From: JAHIYU01 sp964476155
GTDB taxonomy: Bacteria; Krumholzibacteriota; Krumholzibacteriia; LZORAL124-64-63
Direction: 5' to 3'
Assembly: GCA_964476155.1 (NCBI GenBank)
Contig: CAYYYS010000013.1
Coordinates: forward strand, 1-64,000
Length of the DNA: 64,000 nt
Position 1 is the first letter of the stretch. Every line of letters begins with the position of its first letter. Shown one piece after another: positions 1 through 8,499 of the stretch. The position numbers and the translations under genes are program-made. The notes beneath the pieces are model-generated. The model was not told the DNA's origin. It saw only the letters and a program-made list of their open reading frames with translations, and searched no databases.

Positions 1-183
1 GCGGTCGAGTGGTTGGCGCCGGGTGGTCTGGTGGCCGTGGAAATCGGCTTCGATCAACCGGATCAGGTGTCGGCCATCTTCGCGGCTTCCGGGCTGGGGG
101 AGATCACGGTCGAGGCCGACTACAGCAAGCAGCCGCGGGTGGTGCTCGCCCGCGTGGACGACGTCTTGGGCCCGGAGGACTGA
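1..183 (+). CDS. prmC: Peptide chain release factor N5-glutamine methyltransferase, C-terminal fragment
   Basis: The last 60 codons of a gene that begins before the window, open from base 1 to TGA at 181-183. The residues LAPGGLVAVEIGFDQ, followed by a D-Y-S-K-x-P-R-V-V-L-A tail, match the end of PrmC/HemK, where L-x-P-G-G-x-x-x-x-E-I-G-x-x-Q is followed by a D-x-x-x-x-x-R-V-V segment. PrmC methylates the glutamine of the GGQ motif in release factors RF1 and RF2 using S-adenosylmethionine. The SAM-binding and NPPY motifs lie outside the window, so the call rests on the C-terminal pattern. murA starts 2 bp downstream, suggesting co-transcription; a prmC-murA neighbourhood is common. Confidence 0.75.
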   Translation, partial: AVEWLAPGGLVAVEIGFDQPDQVSAIFAASGLGEITVEADYSKQPRVVLARVDDVLGPED

Positions 184-184
184 C

Positions 185-1453
185 GTGGATCGTTTCGTAA
201 TCGAGGGACCGACCCGCCTGGTTGGCGAGGTGATCACCAGCGGCGCCAAGAACGCCGTGCTGCCGTTGATGGCCGCCGCCCTGCTGGCTCGGGGCGAGTC
301 GGTGATTCGCAACGTGCCCGACCTGCGGGACGTGCGCACCTTCATGCGCCTGCTCGACATCCTGGGCGCGCGGTGTGATCTGGATGGGGACGTCTTGCGC
401 ATCGATACCACCGATGCCGAAGGCATCGAAGCGCCCTATGAGCTGGTCAAGACCATGCGGGCGAGCATCTATGTGCTGGGACCGTTGCTGGCCGCCAAGG
501 GCGAGGCCCGGGTTTCCCTGCCCGGCGGCTGCGCGTGGGGACCGCGACCCGTGAATCTGCACCTGGAGGGGATGCGCGCGCTGGGGGCCGAACCCGATCT
601 CGACGGTGGCTATATACACGCCCGTGCGCCACACGGGTTGAGTGGTGGGGAGTACCGTTTCGAACCGAGCAGCGTGGGGGCGACCTGCAACGTGCTGATG
701 GCCGCGGTGCTGGCTGACGGAGAGACCCTGCTACACAACTGCGCCGTGGAGCCCGAGGTGACCCAGCTCGTCGAGGCGTTGATCGGCGCCGGTGCGAGCA
801 TCGAGGGGGTCGGTACGACATCGCTTACGGTGCGCGGCGTCGCCGCGATGGATCCGATCCGCCACAGCGTGGTGCCTGATCGCATCGAGGCGGGTACCTT
901 CCTGGCCGCCGCGGCGATCACCGGTGGCGATATTATGGTGCGCAACTGCCGGCCTGACCATCTCAACGAACCCATGGCCGTCCTGCGTAGCATGGGGTGT
1001 GAGTTGGAGGTTGGTGAGGATTACGTGCGCCTGGCGGCGCTCGATAAACTCGGTCCCGTGGAGATCAACACGCGCCCCTTCCCGGGCTACCCCACCGACA
1101 TGCAGGCCCAGCTGATGGCCGTGGCCAGTGTGGCGGACGGGGTGAGCCACATTACCGAGAACATCTACCCCGACCGGTTCACCCATACCGCGGAACTGCG
1201 GCGGCTTGGCGCGGATATCCGGCTCGACGGCGCCACGGCGACTATTTTCGGCGTGGAAACCCTGTCGGGTGCGCCGGTCATGGCGACCGACCTGCGGGCT
1301 TCGGCGGCGCTGGTGCTGGCCGGCATCGCGGCGCACGGGAAGACCATCGTGGAGCGGGTCTATCACATCGACCGGGGGTACGAGCGGATTGAGCAGAAGC
1401 TCGTGGCGCTGGGGGCGAAGATCAGGCGGGAGAATCCGGCGCCGGGGCCGTGA
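185..1453 (+). CDS. murA: UDP-N-acetylglucosamine 1-carboxyvinyltransferase
   Basis: MurA transfers enolpyruvate from PEP to UDP-GlcNAc, the first committed cytoplasmic step of peptidoglycan synthesis. The 422-residue product has the usual family length. I see the N-terminal GAKNAVLP motif, and the loop PGGCAWGPRPVNLHLEGM carries the fosfomycin-target cysteine at about residue 116. Near the end ATDLRASAALVLAGIAA is also typical. A longer reading frame starts at 23, but it overlaps the upstream methyltransferase; GTG at 185 gives the canonical N-terminus V/M-D-R-F-V-I-E-G. The gene follows prmC by 2 bp. Having the Cys form (not Asp) predicts fosfomycin sensitivity of the enzyme, by family knowledge only. 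Confidence 0.96.
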   Translation: MDRFVIEGPTRLVGEVITSGAKNAVLPLMAAALLARGESVIRNVPDLRDVRTFMRLLDILGARCDLDGDVLRIDTTDAEGIEAPYELVKTMRASIYVLGPLLAAKGEARVSLPGGCAWGPRPVNLHLEGMRALGAEPDLDGGYIHARAPHGLSGGEYRFEPSSVGATCNVLMAAVLADGETLLHNCAVEPEVTQLVEALIGAGASIEGVGTTSLTVRGVAAMDPIRHSVVPDRIEAGTFLAAAAITGGDIMVRNCRPDHLNEPMAVLRSMGCELEVGEDYVRLAALDKLGPVEINTRPFPGYPTDMQAQLMAVASVADGVSHITENIYPDRFTHTAELRRLGADIRLDGATATIFGVETLSGAPVMATDLRASAALVLAGIAAHGKTIVERVYHIDRGYERIEQKLVALGAKIRRENPAPGP

Positions 1454-1476
1454 GAGTCGCTCAACTCAGGGAGCAC

Positions 1477-1561
1477 TTATCCACACCCACGGTACCACGT
1501 GGTACCCCATTTTTGATGCGGAGTACGGTCTCTGTCATCACGTGACCCCATAGCCTTGCTG
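1477..1561 (+). repeat. Dispersed DnaA-box/palindrome repeat, copy 1
   Basis: An intergenic repeat found three times in this window (also at 26975-27094 inverted and 37626-37710). It begins with TTATCCACA, a perfect consensus DnaA box (1477-1485), then CCCAC, the 16-bp perfect palindrome GGTACCACGTGGTACC (1491-1506), then CCATTTTTGATG and a CATCACGTGA segment. This copy lies between murA and selB in the orientation called forward. Its 3' part (TAGCCTTGCTG) also matches copy 3. It has no coding sense; a minus-strand frame running through it is broken differently in the other copies. Function unknown. Confidence 0.8.
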
Positions 1562-1636
1562 GCGCCATGATGCCAGACGATTGTATAGTGGACCCCGGAC
1601 TGCATTACCGCACCTCCCGCACCGGAATGGGATTGA

Positions 1637-3508
1637 ATGACTTCGGACACGACCCGCCACTTCATCCTCGGCACCGCCGGCCACGTCGATCACGGCAAGT
1701 CCGCGCTGATCAAGGCGCTCACGGGCGTGGAGACCGACCGCCTCAAGGAAGAGCGCGACCGCGGCATCAGCATCGAGCTGGGCTTCGCGGAGCTGCCTCT
1801 GGGCGACGGTGTCGTTCTGGGCGTCGTCGACGTGCCCGGCCACGAGCGCTTCGTCAAGCAGATGGTGGCCGGCGCGGGCGGCGTGGACCTGGCTTTTCTG
1901 GTCGTAGCGGCCGACGAGGGGGTCATGCCCCAGACCGTGGAGCATCTGGAGATCCTGTCGTCGCTGGGCGTGAGCGGCGGCGTGATCGTCATCACCAAGG
2001 TGGACCTGGTGGACCGCGAGTTGGCCGAAGTGGCGGCCGAGGAAGTGCGTGACCTGTGCGAAGGCACATTCCTCGCGGACAAGCCGACGGTCATTGTTTC
2101 CGCGATCACGGGAGAGGGGCTGGATGATCTGAAAGCGGCCATCGCGACCGAGGTGGACGCGCTCCCATCACGTACGGGCGCCGGCCCCTTCCGCCTGCCC
2201 GTCGACCGCGTGTTCACCATGCCGGGCGCGGGCGTCATCGTCACGGGCACCTGCTGGAGCGGTTCGGTCAAGACCGGCGACCAGCTCCTGGTCGAGCCTG
2301 GCGGCGCCAAGGTTCGCGTGCGCGATGTGCAGGCCCACGGTCGCGCCGTCCCGGTGGGCGGCTCGGGCCAACGGCTCGCCATGGCCCTGCACGGCGTCAA
2401 GAAGGACGAAATGGCGCGCGGTTGCCAGGTGATCAGCGCCGGCGCGGCCAGCCCTACCCGCCGCCTCGATGTCCGGCTTACCCTGGTGTCCCACTTCACC
2501 GGCGAGCTCAAGAATCGCCAGCGTGTCCATGTTCATCACGCGGGCCGAGAGGTCCTGGCGCGCGTTGTGCTGCTGGACGAGGACCTGCTTTCCCACGAGA
2601 CGGGCACGACCACGACCCTGGCGCAGATCAATCTCGAGGAGGCCCTGGTGGCCGCCGTCGGCGACCGTCTGGTGCTGCGCTTCTACTCGCCCCTGGTCAC
2701 CATGGCCGGTGGCGAGATACTGGCCGTGGATCCGTCACGCCGCAAGCGCTTCGACGAAACGGGCCTCTACGAGCTGGCCGTGCTGGAGGAGGGTGATCCC
2801 GCGGATATCTTCCGCCAGGAGCTGCGAGACGCGGGGCTCGAAGGCCTCAAGGCCGCCGAGCACGAGGACTTTGTCGAAGACGTCGCCGTCCTGAGGGTCG
2901 GCAAGCGTCTCTACGATCGTGATCTGACCGACGAGGTCGTGAGTACGGTCGATGCCCTGGCCCGCGAAGCCTACGACCGGAATCCCCTGCGTGGCGGTGT
3001 AAGCAAGGAAGAGGCGCGGCGACGGGCGAAGTTTACCGCCGGCAACGCCGAGTGGAACGCGCTGGTCGAGGCCCTGGCCGCCGATGTCGGCTGGGTGACC
3101 GCGGGCGATCGAATCGGCCCCGCCGGGGCCGCTGCTCTACCGAAGGAGTTGCAGGTAAAAGTCGATGCCGCCGAAGCGTCCTTGAAGGATGCCGGCCTCC
3201 CGGGCACCGACACGGCCGAACTCGGCGCGGATGCCGGTGAATACCTCCGGTACATGACGACCTCCGGTCGTGCCGTGGCGATCACGCCCGAGTATCATGT
3301 TCACGTCGACACGCTGGAGACGCTACGGGATAGCCTGCGCAAATACTTCGAAGGCGAAGGCAACTTCAAGTTCGCCGATTTCCGCGGCCTGACCGGCCTG
3401 AGCCGCAAGCTGGGTATTCCCATGCTCGAGTATCTGGACCAGCGCAAGTGGACCCGTCGCGTGGGTGATCTGCGTGTGGTCGGTCCGAACCTGAGCGAGG
3501 ACGCATGA
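1637..3508 (+). CDS. selB: Selenocysteine-specific translation elongation factor SelB
   Basis: SelB is the GTPase that delivers selenocysteyl-tRNA to UGA codons marked by a SECIS hairpin. The 623-residue product has the family-typical G1 motif GTAGHVDHGKSAL, the switch I signature TDRLKEERDRGISIELGFA, G3 DVPGHERF and G4 TKVD in its first 150 residues. EF-Tu-like domains II and III follow. The C-terminal half carries winged-helix repeats, which bind the mRNA hairpin in this family; the last one contains FKFADFRGLTGLSRKLGIPMLEY-like sequence of the SelB C-terminus. The stop overlaps the ispG start (ATGA). No selA, selD, tRNA-Sec or selenoprotein gene is visible nearby, so the rest of the selenocysteine machinery must lie elsewhere. 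Confidence 0.95.
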   Translation: MTSDTTRHFILGTAGHVDHGKSALIKALTGVETDRLKEERDRGISIELGFAELPLGDGVVLGVVDVPGHERFVKQMVAGAGGVDLAFLVVAADEGVMPQTVEHLEILSSLGVSGGVIVITKVDLVDRELAEVAAEEVRDLCEGTFLADKPTVIVSAITGEGLDDLKAAIATEVDALPSRTGAGPFRLPVDRVFTMPGAGVIVTGTCWSGSVKTGDQLLVEPGGAKVRVRDVQAHGRAVPVGGSGQRLAMALHGVKKDEMARGCQVISAGAASPTRRLDVRLTLVSHFTGELKNRQRVHVHHAGREVLARVVLLDEDLLSHETGTTTTLAQINLEEALVAAVGDRLVLRFYSPLVTMAGGEILAVDPSRRKRFDETGLYELAVLEEGDPADIFRQELRDAGLEGLKAAEHEDFVEDVAVLRVGKRLYDRDLTDEVVSTVDALAREAYDRNPLRGGVSKEEARRRAKFTAGNAEWNALVEALAADVGWVTAGDRIGPAGAAALPKELQVKVDAAEASLKDAGLPGTDTAELGADAGEYLRYMTTSGRAVAITPEYHVHVDTLETLRDSLRKYFEGEGNFKFADFRGLTGLSRKLGIPMLEYLDQRKWTRRVGDLRVVGPNLSEDA

Positions 3509-4590
3509 GCGAAGATATCGACACCACCCGCATCGCCGCTCCGCGACGTCCAACCCGCCGTGTCAACGTGGGCGACGTGACCATCGGCAACGGCGCCCCC
3601 GTACGCGTGCAGTCGATGACCACGACCCGCACCGGCGACTTCGACGCCACCATCGGGCAGATCCGCGAGCTGGCCACCGCCGGCGCCGAGATCGTGCGCG
3701 TGACCGTCAACGACGACGCGGCCGCCGACGCCCTGCCGCGCCTGGTGGCCGAGAGCAACGTGCCCCTGGTGGCGGACATCCACTTCCAGCACACGCTCGC
3801 GATCAAGTCACTGGTGGCCGGCGTGGCCAAGCTGCGCATCAATCCGGGCAACATCGGGTCGCGCGACAAGGTGCGCGAGGTGGCTCGCGCCGCGCAGGAC
3901 CACCATGTTCCTATTCGGATCGGCGTCAACAAGGGTAGCCTGCACAAGCGATATGACGCGCAGGCCGCGACCGATCCCGCCGGGGCCATGGTGCAGAGCG
4001 CTTTGGATGAACTCGAAGTGCTGTCGACCGTAGGTTTCGACGACGTGATCGTGTCGCTCAAGAGCAGCGAGCCCATGGAAGTGATCGAGGCCTGCCGTCG
4101 CTTCGCGGCGATTTCAGACGTGCCGCAACACCTGGGCGTGACCGAAGCCGGAACGTTGCAAGCCGGCATATCCCGCTCGGTGGCGGCCATGAGCGTGTTG
4201 CTGGCCGAAGGCATCGGCGACACCATCCGTATCTCGCTCGCGGCCGACCCCGTCGAGGAAATCCTCGCCGCCTTCCACATGCTCCAGGCGCTCGGTCTGC
4301 GCGAGGGGTTCGCGCGCGTCGTGGCGTGTCCCACCTGCGGCCGCGTCGAGGTGGACGTGGTCGAGCTGGCGCGCAAGGTGGAGGCCCTGGCCAAGGACCT
4401 GCCGCCCGACCGGGTGATCGCCGTGATGGGCTGCATCGTCAACGGGCCGGGGGAGGCCAAGGCGGCCGATCTGGGCATTGCGGCGGGCAAGACCAGGGTG
4501 GCGATCTATCGCCGGGGCGAGTTGCATCGGAAGATCGACAAGGCGGATCTGGATGTGGTGTTGATGGAGGAGATCGAGCTGTTGAGATAG
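3505..4590 (+). CDS. ispG: 4-hydroxy-3-methylbut-2-enyl-diphosphate synthase (IspG/GcpE)
   Basis: IspG converts 2-C-methyl-erythritol 2,4-cyclodiphosphate to HMBPP, the penultimate step of the MEP isoprenoid pathway, with a 4Fe-4S cluster. The 361-residue protein is the short bacterial form without the extra insertion seen in plants. Early residues include PTRRVNVGDVTIGNGAPVRV and QSMTTTRTGD, the standard N-terminal signature. Cluster ligands are visible: Cys275 and Cys278 in ACPTCGR, and Cys310 in MGCIVNGPGEA, with the fourth ligand Glu in NGPGE. The start overlaps the selB stop by 4 bp, so the two are translationally coupled. ispD, another MEP gene, is at 40 kb. Confidence 0.97.
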   Translation: MSEDIDTTRIAAPRRPTRRVNVGDVTIGNGAPVRVQSMTTTRTGDFDATIGQIRELATAGAEIVRVTVNDDAAADALPRLVAESNVPLVADIHFQHTLAIKSLVAGVAKLRINPGNIGSRDKVREVARAAQDHHVPIRIGVNKGSLHKRYDAQAATDPAGAMVQSALDELEVLSTVGFDDVIVSLKSSEPMEVIEACRRFAAISDVPQHLGVTEAGTLQAGISRSVAAMSVLLAEGIGDTIRISLAADPVEEILAAFHMLQALGLREGFARVVACPTCGRVEVDVVELARKVEALAKDLPPDRVIAVMGCIVNGPGEAKAADLGIAAGKTRVAIYRRGELHRKIDKADLDVVLMEEIELLR

Positions 4591-4673
4591 ATGATCTGGC
4601 TATTTCTACCGAATGTGTTTCCTTTTGCATGTACCATCCTGACTAAACTCATCCAATAGTACGGAGTCCCCAG

Positions 4674-6308
4674 ATGTCCAATCCCGCCCAGGGGTTCAGC
4701 GAGCTGAACCTGTCCGCCCCTCTTGTCCAGGCCGTCACGGAACTGGGTTACGAGAATCCCCTGCCCATCCAGGCGGGCTGCATTCCGCCCCTGCTGGACG
4801 GTCAGGACGTTCTGGGTCTCGCTCAGACCGGAACCGGCAAGACCGGCGCCTTCGCGTTGCCGCTCCTGTCGCGCATCGATCTGTCGCTGAAGAAGCCGCA
4901 GGTTATCGTGCTGACTCCGACCCGCGAGCTGGCCATCCAGGTGGCCGAGGCGTTCCAGGCCTACGCGCGTCACCTGAAGCGTTTTCACGTGCTGCCGATC
5001 TACGGTGGTCAGCACTATTCCTTCCAGTTCAGACAGCTCCATCGCGGTCCCCAGGTGATCGTCGGTACGCCGGGACGAATCCAGGACCACCTGGACCGGG
5101 GCACGCTCGATCTGAGTGCCATCAAATGCGTGGTGCTGGACGAAGCCGACGAGATGTTGCGCATGGGATTCGTGGACGAGGTCGAGGCCATCGTGTCCCG
5201 GGCGCCGGCGGAGCGACAGACGGCGCTGTTCTCGGCGACGATGCCCACGCAGATCAAGCGCATCACCAAGCGGTACATGAACAAGCCCGTCGAGGTGCGC
5301 ATCGAGGCCAAGACCTCGACCGCCGACAATATCGAGCAGGTGTACATGGTCGTGCCCAACTCGGCCAAGTTCCCGGCCCTGTGCCGGATCCTGGAGACCG
5401 AGTCCTACGACGGGATCCTGATCTTCATGCGCACCCGTCTGGCCACGTCGGGCCTGGCCGAAAAGCTGGCGGCGCGGGGGTTCGACGCCTCGGCGCTCAA
5501 CGGCGAGATGAGCCAGGCGGCCCGTGAGCGGACCGTGCAGCGCCTCAAGAAAGGGAAGCTCGATATCGTGGTTGCCACCGATGTAGCCGCGCGCGGGCTG
5601 GATGTGGATCGCATCTCCCTGGTGATCAACTACGACATTCCCGGCGACTCCGAGGCCTATATCCACCGTATCGGGCGCACGGGTCGCGTCGGGCGCTACG
5701 GCAAGGCGATCCTCTTCGCCACGCCGCGCGAACGGCATTTCATGAAGTCCATCGAGCGGGCGACCCGTCAGCCGCTCAACCGCATGGAGATGCCCAGCCA
5801 CGATACGGTCACACGCCGGCGCGTCGAAAAATTTCGCGACAACCTGGCTGAGATCATTGCCCAGGAGCCCCAGGAATTTTTCCAGGACCTGAGCTTCGAA
5901 CTGATGGACGACCTGAGCGTCGACACCCTGCAACTGGCCGCCGGGTTGCTGTGCCTGGCGCAGAAGGACCGGCCCCTGCGGGCGGAAGAGAACCGCGCCC
6001 TGTCGAATCCCCACTGGGAGGACAAGAAGCCGCACCGGAAGGAGCGGGGGGGCGGCAAGCGCAAGTCGGCGAACAATCTGGTGCCTTATCGGATCGAAGT
6101 GGGATCGACGGACGGCGTGGAGATCCGCAACATCGTGGGCGCGATCGCCAACGAGACGGGTCTGCCGAGCCGGTACATCGGGCAGATCCGGATTCACCCC
6201 AAGTATTCCACGGTCGAATTGCCGGATGAGATGCCGCCGGACATCAGGGAACACCTGAAGAGAACGTATGTCGCGCACAAGGCGATGAAGATTTCGCGGA
6301 TGCGGTGA
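4674..6308 (+). CDS. deaD: DEAD-box ATP-dependent RNA helicase with DbpA-type RNA-binding domain
   Basis: A 544-residue cytoplasmic RNA helicase, probably acting in ribosome assembly or cold-stress RNA unwinding. Motifs in order: Q motif (GYENPLPIQ), motif I AQTGTGKT, motif Ia PTRELA, GG, TPGR, motif II DEAD, motif III SAT, and in the second RecA domain ATDVAARGLDVD and HRIGRTGR. After a helical linker and a basic stretch (KKPHRKERGGGKRK) comes a C-terminal module (about residues 465-530, RIEVGSTDGVEIRNIVGAIA) matching the DbpA/CsdA RNA-binding RRM-like domain. The gene is monocistronic, with its own upstream gap of 83 bp after ispG. The exact paralogue (deaD, csdA, dbpA) is not certain; the symbol reflects overall architecture. 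Confidence 0.9.
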   Translation: MSNPAQGFSELNLSAPLVQAVTELGYENPLPIQAGCIPPLLDGQDVLGLAQTGTGKTGAFALPLLSRIDLSLKKPQVIVLTPTRELAIQVAEAFQAYARHLKRFHVLPIYGGQHYSFQFRQLHRGPQVIVGTPGRIQDHLDRGTLDLSAIKCVVLDEADEMLRMGFVDEVEAIVSRAPAERQTALFSATMPTQIKRITKRYMNKPVEVRIEAKTSTADNIEQVYMVVPNSAKFPALCRILETESYDGILIFMRTRLATSGLAEKLAARGFDASALNGEMSQAARERTVQRLKKGKLDIVVATDVAARGLDVDRISLVINYDIPGDSEAYIHRIGRTGRVGRYGKAILFATPRERHFMKSIERATRQPLNRMEMPSHDTVTRRRVEKFRDNLAEIIAQEPQEFFQDLSFELMDDLSVDTLQLAAGLLCLAQKDRPLRAEENRALSNPHWEDKKPHRKERGGGKRKSANNLVPYRIEVGSTDGVEIRNIVGAIANETGLPSRYIGQIRIHPKYSTVELPDEMPPDIREHLKRTYVAHKAMKISRMR

Positions 6309-6412
6309 GGGCATGACCCGGACGTGCTGGTCATTATAAATAACATCGGTTTTTGACGGAATTGTACGTATTTCGCGAGTGTAATGCTTGTATGTGGTTT
6401 AATTAGAGCGTG
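6309..6412. other. Convergent intergenic gap between deaD and rqcH
   Basis: AT-rich 104-bp spacer between two convergent genes. A short inverted repeat (ATGACC ... GGTCAT, 6313-6334) followed by ATAAAT could be a weak terminator, but the stem is only 6 bp. Nothing else is recognisable. Confidence 0.3.
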
Positions 6413-7858
6413 TTAACCTTTATCTGCTGGAATCCGAGGCTCCACCATCAAACTCTTCTCCCGAATACAACTCGCCGTCCCAGCCGGTGTCTTCCGCGGC
6501 TTCCGCACATATTTGCGCAATGTATAGATGACCGGCGCCAGCCCCGAAGTCCGCGCCTTGCTGTGATAAGCCGCGATGGCCGCCGTCTTGGCCAGCACGC
6601 TGCGCGGCACCTGATCAGGCTGTCCGGCGGTGCGCAGGATGACGTGGCTGCCCGCCACGCCCTGGGCGTGGAACCACCAGTCGTCCGGTGACGAGGCCTT
6701 GTGGGTGAGCGTGTCGTTTTCCTTGTTGTGGCGGCCGACCCACACGTCCCAGCGGTTGTCGAGGCGGTAACGGCGGAAGGGGAGGGTCACGTCCGGGACG
6801 CGACGCTTCATGCCCGGGCGCGGCGCTTCGCCCAACAGGTCGGCGTTGGTCTCGCGCCACTCAGGTACGATCTCCAGCAGATCAACATCGTTGGCGAGCA
6901 GCTCGGTCAGCTCCGCTTCGAGGCCCGTCAGCTTGTCGACCCGTTCACTCGCACTCTCCAGACGCTCCGCGATGGTCTCTCGCCCCCGATCCGCCTTCCG
7001 CGCCTGCTTGAAGTACGCCTCCATGTTCTCGACCGGCGTGTGCGACGAGTCCAGAGCGATGGTGCGCTCGACACCCTCGGCGTCGGCCAATACGACCTCG
7101 TCCGGCCCCTGGCTCAACGCATGCAGATGGATGGCCAGCGTTTCGCCGTCCTTGCGGGCCGCGTCCCCGCGACCCGCCTTGTCCAGGTCGCGCGCGAGGT
7201 TGTCGCGATGACGGGTCGCCGTTTCGAGGGCGCGGCGCAGGGCGGTCCGGGCCCGGGTTTCCGTGTTCGCGCGCAGGCCCGCATAGAGGTGCGCCGTCGC
7301 CACTTCCCGAAACTCCGGCGCCACTTCGGGTGTGATGGCTTCGACCGGTGGCGGCGATGTCGCCAAAGTCGCCGGATGAGGCGAAGGATGCGCCGACCAC
7401 AACCGTCGCCCCCGCGCATCGGCCAGCACCAGATTGCCGCGCGGCCCGAAGAGCTGATGGGCGATGACGTAGGTCTTGCCGTCGGGACCGGTGAAGGTCA
7501 GGTAGACGATGCGGTCGTCGGCCGGTGCGGCGACGGCTTCGAGAACGGCGTGCTTGAGATAGGGCGTGGGGGTGAGCTGTTTCTGGGGCACACGGCCGAG
7601 GGCCTTGTCCCAGGATCCGGGCGTGACCGTGTCCGTGTCCCAGAGGCAGACCGCCACGGGCATGGCGATCAGATAAAGATGCGCGGGAGGACCGGAGTCC
7701 TCCCGCGCGCGATCGATGTTTTCGACCAGGGTCAAGCGCAACCAGCCGGGGCCGCCGGCCAGTCTGACCAGATGGTGTCCCGCCAGCCTGGCGTGCCACT
7801 CTGCGGCCAGTTGGGCCACCGTTTCAGGTGAACGCCAGGGCTGCGTCGTCTCTTCCAC
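6413..7858 (-). CDS. rqcH: NFACT-family ribosome quality control factor RqcH-like
   Basis: RqcH binds obstructed 50S-peptidyl-tRNA complexes and directs C-terminal alanine tailing of stalled peptides. The 481-residue product shows a degenerate NFACT-N region, a central coiled-coil-rich helical part (about residues 200-330, with the family phrase PVENMEAYFKQARKADR) and a clear C-terminal NFACT-R domain: LTHKASSPDDWWFHAQG followed by GSHVILR. Typical RqcH proteins are about 550-580 residues, so this is a compact version, shortened mainly in the N-terminal domain. The start is GTG at 7858, 6 bp after the stop of the small upstream envelope gene on the same strand, so both are probably one transcript. 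Confidence 0.85.
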   Translation of the reverse strand: MEETTQPWRSPETVAQLAAEWHARLAGHHLVRLAGGPGWLRLTLVENIDRAREDSGPPAHLYLIAMPVAVCLWDTDTVTPGSWDKALGRVPQKQLTPTPYLKHAVLEAVAAPADDRIVYLTFTGPDGKTYVIAHQLFGPRGNLVLADARGRRLWSAHPSPHPATLATSPPPVEAITPEVAPEFREVATAHLYAGLRANTETRARTALRRALETATRHRDNLARDLDKAGRGDAARKDGETLAIHLHALSQGPDEVVLADAEGVERTIALDSSHTPVENMEAYFKQARKADRGRETIAERLESASERVDKLTGLEAELTELLANDVDLLEIVPEWRETNADLLGEAPRPGMKRRVPDVTLPFRRYRLDNRWDVWVGRHNKENDTLTHKASSPDDWWFHAQGVAGSHVILRTAGQPDQVPRSVLAKTAAIAAYHSKARTSGLAPVIYTLRKYVRKPRKTPAGTASCIREKSLMVEPRIPADKG

Positions 7859-7864
7859 GCCGGT

Positions 7865-8332
7865 CTAGAAGAAAGACAGTCCGGCGGTAAGCTTGATGTC
7901 GGGCGCATAGTCCGACAGACCGAGCTTGAGCTCGAACATCAGAGCCTTCTGCGCATCGAGCGTCTTCTCTAGTCCGGCCAACAGACTGATGCCGATCCTG
8001 GTCTCGGAATCACCCCCATCGGGGCTGATCATCATCAACCCGATTTCGCCGCCCAGATAGGGAGTGTAGCCGCTGATATCCGTCATCTTGAAAGGATAGA
8101 CGACATCTCCGTTGAAGGCGTAAATCTTGCCAAATTCGTAGAAACCGATCTCGATATTGGGTGCGAGTCCGACTTCGGGCGTTAGTTCTATGCCCTTGAG
8201 ATGACCACCCAAGTGGAAGTTGGTGTCATCGTCCTGGATAAGTCCACCTCGGACGCCGAACGAGTTCCCGGCAACGGCGGAACCTGCGGTGAGCATACTT
8301 ATCACGACCAAGGCTATCGTTACGCGCTTCAT
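7865..8332 (-). CDS. Small exported envelope protein, probable outer-membrane beta-barrel
   Basis: A 155-residue protein of unknown specific function. The start chosen (ATG at 8332) is preceded by a good GGGAGG site and opens with a classical signal peptide (MKRVTIALVVISMLTAGSAVAG). The mature part is built of alternating polar/hydrophobic strands with glycine turns (FGVRGGLIQ, YLGGEIGLMMIS, AGLSFF at the very end). The terminal phenylalanine and strand pattern fit a small eight-stranded outer-membrane barrel. A longer frame extends upstream to 8395 but lacks a ribosome-binding site. It precedes rqcH by 6 bp; no functional link is obvious. Confidence 0.7.
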   Translation of the reverse strand: MKRVTIALVVISMLTAGSAVAGNSFGVRGGLIQDDDTNFHLGGHLKGIELTPEVGLAPNIEIGFYEFGKIYAFNGDVVYPFKMTDISGYTPYLGGEIGLMMISPDGGDSETRIGISLLAGLEKTLDAQKALMFELKLGLSDYAPDIKLTAGLSFF

Positions 8333-8499
8333 CTGATGCCTCCCAACTGAGTCTTCAGGATTCAATCCACTTTGTTCTGTGGGTAGGATACTCATGCGTT
8401 ACGGTTTCTTCGTCAACTGCATCTTTGGTTGTGGAGGTCGGTGCGATTGTCTACTGTTCTGCTCGACAGGATAATCCTCGACAACGGAAAGGCGTCGAA

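Noticed and set aside
1477..1674. Minus-strand frames ending in T-P-H-Q-K-x-G-T at copies 1 and 3 of the repeat
   Set aside because: The similar peptide endings are a consequence of the repeat DNA; copy 2 encodes something different and none has a ribosome-binding site.
4506..6314. A 602-codon open frame on the minus strand opposite the DEAD-box helicase
   Set aside because: It is a codon-bias shadow of the helicase, which has all the motifs; the antisense translation shows no domain.
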